Positions 7,271-14,489 of a stretch of 25,701 nucleotides of DNA are shown one piece after another (the first letter of the stretch is position 1; each line of letters opens with the position of its first letter). The DNA comes from Spirochaetales bacterium (lineage in GTDB: Bacteria > Spirochaetota > Spirochaetia > ARS1246). Position numbers and translations under genes: made by a program. The stretch covers positions 1 to 25,701 of the forward strand of contig JAFGHN010000272.1 in the NCBI GenBank assembly GCA_016930115.1, in the 5' to 3' direction. The notes under the pieces were generated by a model. That model searched no databases. It had not been told where the DNA came from and saw only the letters and a program-made list of their open reading frames with translations.

Positions 7271-8243
7271 TGGGCTTGCTTGATAAAGTGGCTGCACAAT
7301 CGATTCCTTCAAAAAAAAAACGCCCGGTCCAAGCCAACCGCATACACAAAAACGCGAAACCTTCTCCGCGGCAGGTCTGAGAGAAGATCTCTTTTACCCA
7401 GTTCATCTGTTTGACGCCTGGAAAGATTTTTTCGTGCTTCAACATGCCGCAGTACTTGTCCTCGATGAGAACGAGTCACTTTTCATACCTGCAGCGTTCA
7501 TCGGTTTCGACAGCACAACAAAAAGACGGCTACGTATTCCCAGGGAGATCGTGGATCAGCACGGTACTCTTGCAGCCGGCCAGTCTTTGAGTCTCACCGG
7601 CAAGGACAGAGCGTTTCTCGAACCCTTTTTCTCCGTTCGCGAGTACGGTTGCCTTGAGAGAATCGACCTTTCGGCCGTACTGCACGATAGTACCATTTAC
7701 GCCGTCTTGCTGGCAGGCTGGCAGGAAGGGGAAAAACCCGCGCTGCCGTTCAAACTGCTTCCGGTTCCCGCCGAATACGGCGAGACTCTCTACCGGTGCC
7801 ATTGCGCCAAAATGCAGGGGTTGGCGTCGCCGCCGTATTTCAGCGATAAATCACAGGCAACGGCCGGTCTGAAGCCTCTCGTTGATCGCTGCCGTGACGC
7901 CGGCCGTTCGCTTCAACTGTGTACCGTCAGCGTCACCAGGCTCTTGCAGGCAGTTCAGCCTTCTTCTCCAAGTGCCGATCTGTTCAAGTTTCGGGAAGAT
8001 ATCCGGCGCATCCTCTACTCCGCCGTCGCACCAGGAGGAATCTACTATGAGAAAGACAACGGCGAAACCATCCTCGGTTTCAGCACAACCTCGGTTCTGG
8101 ATTGCGGGTTTCTGTCGCGGCATTTGATCTTGTCCATAAACGATTTCTTTCCGGCTCTGTCATTGCCCGATTCGATTGTCCGCACCTGCAAGTCCGTTCC
8201 ATGCGGTGAGATACCCGTTTCTCCGCCATCCTTGTTCGACTGA
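7270..8243 (+). pseudogene. Maf-cluster protein of unknown function, interrupted by a -1 frameshift at an A10 run
   Basis: An ATG at 7270 overlaps the preceding stop (TAATG), has GGAG five bases upstream, and encodes MGLLDKVAAQSIPSKKK before hitting a stop at 7378-7380. In the frame one base back, translation is open from 7287 through 8243 and reads credible protein before the first in-frame GTG at 7434 (for example LREDLFYPVHLFDAWKDFF). Switching frames in the A10 tract at 7311-7320 joins the two parts into one protein of about 324 residues. A single extra A would repair it. The downstream part alone, from GTG 7434, is 269 residues with only a weak ribosome-binding site. No known domain is recognised. 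The gene may be phase-variable, expressed by slippage, dead, or intact with a sequencing error here. Confidence 0.7.
7311..7320 (+). repeat. Homopolymer tract A10 within the 5' coding region
   Basis: Ten consecutive A residues 41 bases after the start codon of the gene at 7270. It is the exact point where the reading frame must change by one base to fuse the well-initiated 5' part with the long downstream frame. Runs of nine or more A are known sites of RNA-polymerase slippage and of replication slippage, and are also common sites of sequencing indels. Confidence 0.95.
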
Positions 8244-8248
8244 ACCAC

Positions 8249-9790
8249 ATGGTGAGGTTTGCAGAGTCAAAGAGCGGTTCACTCGCTGCAATAGCCAACG
8301 GTGCATATCTGAACTCCCGCTATGATCCGGTTGAGGAAGCCCGCAAGGTAGCGGCAAGCAAGCTCGGATCGGCGCACCCCAAAACGGTGATCATACTCGG
8401 TGAAACCCTCGGATACCTGACTGAAGCCGTGGCGGCCCACTCACCCGGCTGCAGGTGTGTACAGGTCTTTTACGACGGCGACTTGTACGAAAGATGCCCC
8501 GTGCGTACCGTGGCTGTCTGGCACCCGGCGGCCGGTCTGTCCCTTGATGGCTTTTTCAGACGGGTCATACACGAGCTCGAAATTGAAGACCTCACTTTTA
8601 TCGAATGGGTGCCGTCGGCAAAGGCTTATCCGGTCGTCGCAGCAACAGCCCTCAACTCTCTCCGCCGTACAATCGCGATATGCAACGGAAACGTGAGCAC
8701 CACCGCCGGCTTTGGGAAGAGATGGCTCCGTAACACGGTTCACAATTACCTTGCGGTCGACCGGATATCCGATACTTTGCCAAAGGCTGATCTGGTGGTT
8801 GTGGCTGCATCCGGCCCTTCGCTCCAAAACTCAATGAAAACGTTGCTGGAGAACCGGTCTACTTTCTTTCTCATCGCGCTTCCGTCTTCACTGATCGCGC
8901 TTGCGGAAAGCGGAATATGGCCGGACCTGCTTGTCATCACCGATCCGGGGTACTATTCGGGAGTGCACCTGGCTCCCGCTTCTCAGAGGAGCATAAACGC
9001 TGCCATGCCGTATACCGCCGTACGAGACACCGGCCGTTATGCCTCGCAGATTGTGCTTCTTAACCAGGGGACCTTCCTTGAAAACGCCCTTCTCAAAAGA
9101 TCGGGAATTCCGCATCTCCAGGTCGGCCAGATTGGCACCGTTGCCGGCACCGCCCTGCTCCTTGCGGGGGCTATCGGGACAACCGTCGTGGTTACGGGGC
9201 TGGATCTCACGCACCGAGACATGCAGACGCATGTGAGACCGCATGCTTTCGACCGGTTGCTTGACTGCACGGGCAAACGCACGCTCCCCGTTCAAACGAT
9301 AAAGTACCTCCGAGCCTTCGGAAACCGGCTCCGCTCCGATTCTGGGGGAGAAATCGGCGCGTACAACACCTACGCCGGATGGTTCACTTCCGCCGCTTTT
9401 CCGGGTCTTTCGCTCTACCGGCTTCTTCCGTCCCCGGTGTCGATCGACGGCATGAAACCCCTCGACGCAGAAGCGTTTACGATCCTCTGTGCGGCGAGGT
9501 CACGGCCGGAACCCTGGAGAAACGGCGACATCTTGCCGCCCGTGAAAAAAAAGAAAAGCCTGCTGCTGTCGATTCTAACCGAAGCGAGATCCGCCCTGCA
9601 AAAAGCCGAACCGGAGAACCCCAGGGAATACACAAAACCCACGCCTCTCAGTATGGTCTACATCGCGTCGGCACAGACTCTTCTCAAAGCGTTGAAGTCG
9701 GCCGACACCGGTGTTTTCGAAGAAGCGGTAGCGGGCGCCATCGGGCTGATCGACGAGCTCGCAGACTATGTGGACGCATGGCCGGCATAA
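8249..9790 (+). CDS. Motility-accessory-factor (Maf)/DUF115 protein, copy 1
   Basis: A 513-residue cytosolic protein with the DUF115 (MptE/6-hydroxymethylpterin diphosphokinase-like) core that defines Maf flagellin glycosyltransferases. Landmarks are YLNSRYDPVEEA near residue 20 (Maf N-terminal motif), VVVAASGPSL at 183-192 (nucleotide-binding loop), PDLLVITDPGYY at 225-236, QIGTVAGTALLLA at 294-306 and GLDLTH at 317-322. Maf proteins transfer nonulosonic acids such as pseudaminic or legionaminic acid to flagellin Ser/Thr residues in several bacteria. The D-x-x-H form of the usual D-x-x-Y/H motif and the substrate cannot be interpreted further. It starts five bases after the frameshifted gene, without a clear ribosome-binding site, suggesting coupling. 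It is followed by a second Maf overlapping by 13 bases. Confidence 0.85.
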   Translation: MVRFAESKSGSLAAIANGAYLNSRYDPVEEARKVAASKLGSAHPKTVIILGETLGYLTEAVAAHSPGCRCVQVFYDGDLYERCPVRTVAVWHPAAGLSLDGFFRRVIHELEIEDLTFIEWVPSAKAYPVVAATALNSLRRTIAICNGNVSTTAGFGKRWLRNTVHNYLAVDRISDTLPKADLVVVAASGPSLQNSMKTLLENRSTFFLIALPSSLIALAESGIWPDLLVITDPGYYSGVHLAPASQRSINAAMPYTAVRDTGRYASQIVLLNQGTFLENALLKRSGIPHLQVGQIGTVAGTALLLAGAIGTTVVVTGLDLTHRDMQTHVRPHAFDRLLDCTGKRTLPVQTIKYLRAFGNRLRSDSGGEIGAYNTYAGWFTSAAFPGLSLYRLLPSPVSIDGMKPLDAEAFTILCAARSRPEPWRNGDILPPVKKKKSLLLSILTEARSALQKAEPENPREYTKPTPLSMVYIASAQTLLKALKSADTGVFEEAVAGAIGLIDELADYVDAWPA

Positions 9791-11484
9791 AGAATCATTT
9801 TGAAGAAAACCTCGCTGCCCTCGGCCGCTATCACAGCGCATTAGCCGAGAGGCTGAAGAACACGGCGCCATCACGCTGTTTTGAAGTCCGGGAATCGAGA
9901 TCACGGAAGCCTGTCCCTGTGCACCGTTCGGGCGTAACCACTGTACATATCAATTCCCCCTACGACCCGGAAAAGGAGGCGGAGCGTTTCGCAGCCGGCA
10001 TCGATCCGTCGCCGTCCTACCTCCTTCTCGGCCTGGAAGCGGGGTACGCAGAGATTTCTCTTCTGAAACCTGACACCGAGCTGGTGGTTGTCGTCGATTA
10101 CGACATCGGCTTCCTCCGTTTTCTTCTCGAGTACTTCGATTACAGACAACTGCTTCTGGATCCGCGCCTGCGTTTCGTCGTTGAGGGCTCGCCCGGTGTC
10201 GCCGCGATGGCGCTTCAGGGGGAATACCTTCCTCAATTCCACGGAGACCTTGTGGCGGTCCCCTGGCGACCGCGAGAGCGGATGAACGAGGGATTTTTCA
10301 CGGAGCTCCGGTTGCTACTTCCCAAAGTCCTTCAGGACTCGGCAATCGACGTTTCTACGCAGAAGAAGTTCGGGCGCAGGTGGATGCGGAATATCGTCGC
10401 CAACTCCCTACCGGCCTCCCGCAACATGGTGAGCTCCTCTTCCACTTTGCACGGGCTTTCCTTCAACCGTGTGCACGTGACCGCCGCGGGTCCGTCGCTG
10501 GAGAAAGCCCTTCCCGCACTCGCCGCGTTGCAGGAGGAAGAGTGCCTGGTGGCGACGGACACATCGCTTCCTTTCCTGGTCTCCGCCGGGCTGGAGCCGG
10601 ACTTTGTGGTTTCGGTGGACTGCCAGCACCACTCGTATCACCATTTTCTTGCAGGGATCCCGGGAAAATCCATCCTTGTCCTTGATTTAGCCTCTCCACC
10701 CGGGCTTTTCAGGTTCAAGAATCCGGTCATACCCGTGGCGGGAGGACATCCCTTCTCCCGATATGTCGACAGTCACTTCTTCCGGTTCATGCAGATCGAT
10801 ACATCCGGGGGAAATGTCACCCATGCGGCTGTTTCATTTGCAGACCGGCTGGGTGCTGGCTCGATTGTGCTGCACGGGGCGGATCTCTGTTATCCGGAGG
10901 GTAAACTCTACGCTCGAGGTACTTACCTGTACTCGCATTTCAGCGCTTGCGCGGGCAGAACGGCCGGTCTGGAGACTCAGACAGCGCGGATGCTGCTGGG
11001 ACGGCGAGATATCGAGCGGCACATTAGCGAGGCAGGAGCGATTGTTTACGGTACGGGGCTCCTGGAATCCTACAGACAAAAACTGGCTGATCTTGCCGGC
11101 AATCTCAGGACGCGCGTCACGGTTGGACAGGGCAGAGAGCTCCAGCCGCCGGACAGTCTCGCAAGTGTGGTCCGCCGGGAGCCGCCGGCGGCAGGTCATG
11201 AAATACGGCAGCTGCAGAGCTGGGCGGACTTTTGCAGGAAGACGCTTGCCCTCCTGGATAATATTGAACTACCCGCCGGTCCCGTGCAAACCGTTCTGGC
11301 AAGCAAAGATCCCGCGACAAGAGAGTTGCTTTATGCCCTCATGCCGCTGGCCGCGTATTACATGGAGACCGACAAAAAGCAGCCGGGTTCAGGCCTGCTG
11401 GCGGCGGCGATTTCCGAAGCCCGTGTGCTGATCAGGGGTTCGCTTTCAAGGCACATAGACGACGGCGCCGTAACCGACGAATGA
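9778..11484 (+). CDS. Motility-accessory-factor (Maf)/DUF115 protein, copy 2
   Basis: 568 residues from the ATG at 9778, which overlaps the end of Maf copy 1 by 13 bases. The frame is open back to 9379, but that 5' extension lies wholly inside copy 1 and lacks Maf similarity, so it is rejected. Family landmarks are INSPYDPEKEA near 59, the AAGPSL loop at 236-241, ATDTSLPFL at 259-267, PDFVVSVD at 274-281, QIDTSGGNVTHAA at 339-351 and GADL at 367-370. Copy 2 has more of the conserved Maf residues (SxD, TSGGNV, GADL) than copy 1, so it is the likelier active transferase; copy 1 may have diverged. No nonulosonic-acid synthesis genes are within the window. Its 3' end overlaps the convergent MEMO gene by 39 bases. 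Confidence 0.87.
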   Translation: MAGIKNHFEENLAALGRYHSALAERLKNTAPSRCFEVRESRSRKPVPVHRSGVTTVHINSPYDPEKEAERFAAGIDPSPSYLLLGLEAGYAEISLLKPDTELVVVVDYDIGFLRFLLEYFDYRQLLLDPRLRFVVEGSPGVAAMALQGEYLPQFHGDLVAVPWRPRERMNEGFFTELRLLLPKVLQDSAIDVSTQKKFGRRWMRNIVANSLPASRNMVSSSSTLHGLSFNRVHVTAAGPSLEKALPALAALQEEECLVATDTSLPFLVSAGLEPDFVVSVDCQHHSYHHFLAGIPGKSILVLDLASPPGLFRFKNPVIPVAGGHPFSRYVDSHFFRFMQIDTSGGNVTHAAVSFADRLGAGSIVLHGADLCYPEGKLYARGTYLYSHFSACAGRTAGLETQTARMLLGRRDIERHISEAGAIVYGTGLLESYRQKLADLAGNLRTRVTVGQGRELQPPDSLASVVRREPPAAGHEIRQLQSWADFCRKTLALLDNIELPAGPVQTVLASKDPATRELLYALMPLAAYYMETDKKQPGSGLLAAAISEARVLIRGSLSRHIDDGAVTDE

Positions 11485-12279
11485 TTCGGCCATATACCGA
11501 TCGCGGCTCATCCTGTACCCCAGGAGTGTCCCCCTTTCCACCCCCGACTCAGCTGCGAACCCCGCCGCCGCTGCAGCCGCACCCGCAGAGCACGCCGAGC
11601 TGTGGCTTCCGGCGTGCCGCATTGCCCCGTTTCCGTCCAGTCGAAGCAGAAAATCGAGGAAGGGCTTATCGTTTTCTTCCCGCACCCATCGCGCGGCACC
11701 GTCTCCGGATCCCGCTGGAGTAAATCCGTACGAAGGGCCATAGTGGGTGAGATCGGTGGAACCGATAACGGCGATCTTCGTGTTGAGGCCCACGCTCAGG
11801 TATTTCAGCTTCCTTCCCACACTATCGGCTTCCCTGGTTGGAGAAACCCGCATATACACTATCTTTGCCGCGGGAAACAGGTATTTGACTATCGGAAGCT
11901 GTATCTCCACCGTATTGTCCGCCTTTCTGTCTTCATCAAAGTGAAAGGCGCCGGAAAGAGCTTCAATGAGCCGTCTGTTTCCTTCGATGGATCCGAGGGG
12001 GGTTTCGTACAGGTCCGCGGTGGAAATAAGCAGAGAGCGAACGGGCGGAAGGTGCCCGCCCACAACAACGACGGTATCAACGGCAGCATCCAGGCATCGG
12101 ATTGCCGAAAAGGCCAGCTCACCTGAGAAATCCCAGCCTGCGTGAGGGACCACGCAGGCCACCGCACCTGAGCAGCCCGGCCGGGAGGATCGTTCCCATT
12201 CCTCCAGCACGGCGCGCGTTTCCTTCGCGCTCTGGGGATACCAGCCAGCAGGCAGCGCTCTTTTCCGTACTGTGCTCAT
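11446..12279 (-). CDS. amrB: MEMO1-family protein (AmmeMemoRadiSam system protein B)
   Basis: 277 residues with the MEMO fold signatures: CVVPHAGWDFSG at about 42-53, VVVGGH at 71-76, DNTVEIQLPIVKYLFP at 121-136 and IGSTDLTHYGPSYGF at 172-186. The three histidines (H46, H76, H179) correspond to those lining the pocket in MEMO proteins, which relate to LigB-type non-haem iron dioxygenases. In many prokaryotes MEMO is encoded with an AMMECR1 protein and a radical-SAM enzyme, but neither is seen here, so any partners must lie elsewhere. The start is supported by a GGAGG site seven bases upstream. The 39-base convergent 3' overlap with maf copy 2 is unusually long. Biochemical function in bacteria is uncertain. 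Confidence 0.88.
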   Translation of the reverse strand: MSTVRKRALPAGWYPQSAKETRAVLEEWERSSRPGCSGAVACVVPHAGWDFSGELAFSAIRCLDAAVDTVVVVGGHLPPVRSLLISTADLYETPLGSIEGNRRLIEALSGAFHFDEDRKADNTVEIQLPIVKYLFPAAKIVYMRVSPTREADSVGRKLKYLSVGLNTKIAVIGSTDLTHYGPSYGFTPAGSGDGAARWVREENDKPFLDFLLRLDGNGAMRHAGSHSSACSAGAAAAAAGFAAESGVERGTLLGYRMSRDRYMAESFVGYGAVVYVP

Positions 12280-12303
12280 GGAGGGACCTCCGGCTTTTTG
12301 TCC

Positions 12304-12333
12304 TGTACAAATTACAGGCGTTCAACTTATAAT
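12304..12333 (+). promoter_or_regulatory. Sigma70-type promoter for the degenerate-GGDEF gene, probably leaderless
   Basis: TGTACA at 12304-12309 (four of six matches to TTGACA), an 18-base spacer, and a perfect TATAAT at 12328-12333. A transcript would begin near 12340, at or next to the ATG at 12341, and no ribosome-binding site precedes that ATG, so the message may be leaderless. Confidence 0.6.
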
Positions 12334-12340
12334 CAAGCCT

Positions 12341-13522
12341 ATGAATAAAAGGCTCATCACGGCGTACTCCGTGTTCAGTTTTCTGGTGTTTCTATTTCTA
12401 ATTGTATGGTTTGTCTTTCGCACTATCAACACGAGAACCGACAACCTCCTCTCGGCGCGCAAAGATCTCGAAAATATATCCAGAACGGTCACTTCCTCAT
12501 ATCTGACCGCCGGCTCATTCACCTCGCCGTACTTCTCCGAAACAGTGTTGAAGTCGATCGGTGATGATGAACATCTCAAGGCCCTTGTCATCTCAACGGA
12601 TCAGGGAAGACTCGAGTTCGCTTACGCGGTGGAGAGCCGTTATCTGCCGGGAACCCTGGATTTTAAAGCCCTGCTTACCTTTCCGGTTTCCTTTTCCTTT
12701 AACCCAATAACCGAGGAAGCCGTGTTCACTTCATCGGTCGTACCGTCGGGCAAAGATATCCGTTTAGACGCTGTCTACGGTATTTTCGAAAGAAGCGAGG
12801 TATTCCCGGTCGTAAGAGAGCTCCTGATTGGCCTCCTTTCGTTCCTGCTGGTTACCGCAATCGCCATCATTGTGCAACCACACCTTTATGCGAAACATGG
12901 AACCGCCGCAGCCGCGCCCGGCAGGCAAAGGGCAACGAAGGACCGGGCGGCGCCGGAAGAGGATGCGTTTGGCGGAAGCGATGCTTTGGAAGCGGATGCC
13001 GACCCTTCCGGCGGACTGTATTCACCCTCCTCGGCGTTAGGCTTTGAACAGCATCTCGAAGAGCGGCTCAGTGCTGAGCTCAAACGTGCGGCATCTTTCG
13101 ACCAGGACCTGGTGCTTCTGCTCGGGTGCGTGAACGGCCTTGAACGTGCCGATCCCTTCTATGCGGAGCTCTCCCGGATGGCGAGAGAGTTCTTCAATTT
13201 CCAGGATCTCTGCTTCGAATATGGAAACAGCGGGATCGGTATTATCATTCCAAACGTCGATATCGATCAGGGAATTCAGCGGGTAGAGGAGTTCAAGGAT
13301 CGTGTCGACAAGCGCATCGGCGAAGAAACCGATTCCCGGAAGCTGTTTATTGGTTTGAGCGCGCGCAACGGTCGATTGATCAGCGGAAACCGAATAATCC
13401 GCGAGGCGGAAAGCGCGTTGCGAAGAGCGGAGCACGAGTCTGCAGGTATCATGGCCTTCAGGGTCGACCCGGAGAAATACCGAGATTATATCGCCTCGAG
13501 GAAATCATCGATGAGACGGTAA
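12341..13522 (+). CDS. Membrane sensor protein with a degenerate GGDEF domain
   Basis: 393 residues from the ATG at 12341; a longer frame from 12272 would start upstream of the promoter and is not preferred. There is a membrane helix at about 7-26, an extracytoplasmic domain of about 130 residues, a second helix at about 160-180, then a charged, Ala/Asp-rich linker. The C-terminal domain (about 230-393) has the secondary-structure pattern of a diguanylate-cyclase fold: EYGNSGIGIIIPNVD aligns with the usual RYGGDEFAIILP, and a LFIGLSARN strand and an ADxAL-like AESALRRAEH helix follow. The GGDEF signature is replaced by GNSGI, so cyclic-di-GMP synthesis is unlikely; it may bind a nucleotide or act as a structural signalling output. 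No partner gene is adjacent. Confidence 0.68.
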   Translation: MNKRLITAYSVFSFLVFLFLIVWFVFRTINTRTDNLLSARKDLENISRTVTSSYLTAGSFTSPYFSETVLKSIGDDEHLKALVISTDQGRLEFAYAVESRYLPGTLDFKALLTFPVSFSFNPITEEAVFTSSVVPSGKDIRLDAVYGIFERSEVFPVVRELLIGLLSFLLVTAIAIIVQPHLYAKHGTAAAAPGRQRATKDRAAPEEDAFGGSDALEADADPSGGLYSPSSALGFEQHLEERLSAELKRAASFDQDLVLLLGCVNGLERADPFYAELSRMAREFFNFQDLCFEYGNSGIGIIIPNVDIDQGIQRVEEFKDRVDKRIGEETDSRKLFIGLSARNGRLISGNRIIREAESALRRAEHESAGIMAFRVDPEKYRDYIASRKSSMRR

Positions 13523-13527
13523 TCCCG

Positions 13528-14457
13528 TTATTCATCGTACAGGATAGGAAGCGTCTGCCTGTCACGAGTCAGGAAGGAATCCGGAAACACCGATTGCGCG
13601 TCCTTCAGCAGCGTCTTCAGCTCCCGCTCGGTATACCTCGGGCTGTAATGAATAAGCCCGAGTTTTTTTACGCCTCCGGCGTCACGGGCAATGATGCCCG
13701 CCTGCCGTGCGGTCAGGTGTTTCTTTTCAGCGGCGCTCTCTTCGAGCTCATCCGAAAACATACCTTCGCAGATCAACAGGTCTGAATCGCTGACCGCCGG
13801 GGCGATCGTGTCCAGGTACGACGTATCCGTCACGTAACTGAACTTCCTCCCCGAACGCGGCGTCCCGAGCACCTCCGAGGGATAAACTTCCCTCCCCTCC
13901 GGCGACACCACCGTTTCCCCGCCTTGCAGCCTTGCCCAGAGAGGCCCCTCGGGAACGCCAAGCTCGCGTGCCTTCTGGGGATAGAAAACACCCGGCCGGC
14001 CTCTCTCCTCGAGGCAGTAACCGTAACACGGTTTGGAATGGTCCAAGGGGAACGCCCGCACGGCAAAGTCCTCCTCCTCATAGACAATTCCCGGTTGTTC
14101 GATTTCCTGCACAACAATACGGTAGTTGATATACATATCAAGCACGTTCCTGCTGGCATTGATGTAACTCTTGATTTTGGGCGGGCCGATGATGTAGAGA
14201 GGTTCTTCTCTATCCACTTGTGAAGAGAGCATCAGCATGCCCGGCAGCCCGGTCACGTGGTCCGCATGGGTATGAGAAATAAAAATGACCGAAATTTTCT
14301 TCCACCGCAGGTTCAACCGTCTCAATGAAACCTGCGTTCCTTCACCGCAATCGAAGAGAAAGAGACTCCCCTCCCGGCGGAGAAGTACCGAGGTTAGATG
14401 CCTGCCGGGCAGCGGCATCATACCTCCGCAGCCGAGCACAAATGCTTCCAGATTCAT
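13528..14457 (-). CDS. rnz: Ribonuclease Z
   Basis: A 309-residue metallo-beta-lactamase-fold endonuclease that trims the 3' ends of tRNA precursors. It has the family layout: LGCGGMMPLPGRHLTSVLL at the N terminus (usual LGTGAGVPS..RNVTS), LFDCGEGTQ at 34-42, the zinc motif SHTHADHVTGLPG at 61-73 (more usually SHLHGDH), PLDHSKPCYGY at 138-147, a later VTDTSY aspartate, the HLTARQAG histidine and LIHYSPRY. Length equals the standard short-form enzyme. The gene follows clpC after 32 bases on the same strand, so it may be read through from the mcsA operon; a TATAAT two bases before its ATG is too close to act as its promoter. Convergent with the GGDEF-like gene, five bases apart. Confidence 0.93.
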   Translation of the reverse strand: MNLEAFVLGCGGMMPLPGRHLTSVLLRREGSLFLFDCGEGTQVSLRRLNLRWKKISVIFISHTHADHVTGLPGMLMLSSQVDREEPLYIIGPPKIKSYINASRNVLDMYINYRIVVQEIEQPGIVYEEEDFAVRAFPLDHSKPCYGYCLEERGRPGVFYPQKARELGVPEGPLWARLQGGETVVSPEGREVYPSEVLGTPRSGRKFSYVTDTSYLDTIAPAVSDSDLLICEGMFSDELEESAAEKKHLTARQAGIIARDAGGVKKLGLIHYSPRYTERELKTLLKDAQSVFPDSFLTRDRQTLPILYDE

Positions 14458-14489
14458 CGATTATACTTGCCTGGACTGCCGGAACAGCT

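Noticed and set aside
9379..9777. A 5' extension giving a 701-residue version of Maf copy 2
   Set aside because: It lies wholly inside Maf copy 1 in another frame, is Arg/Ser/Pro-rich like a codon shadow, and has no Maf similarity; family similarity begins after the ATG at 9778.
14460..14465. TATAAT on the minus strand as the rnz promoter
   Set aside because: It lies two bases before the start codon, so transcription would begin inside the gene, and no -35 is present.
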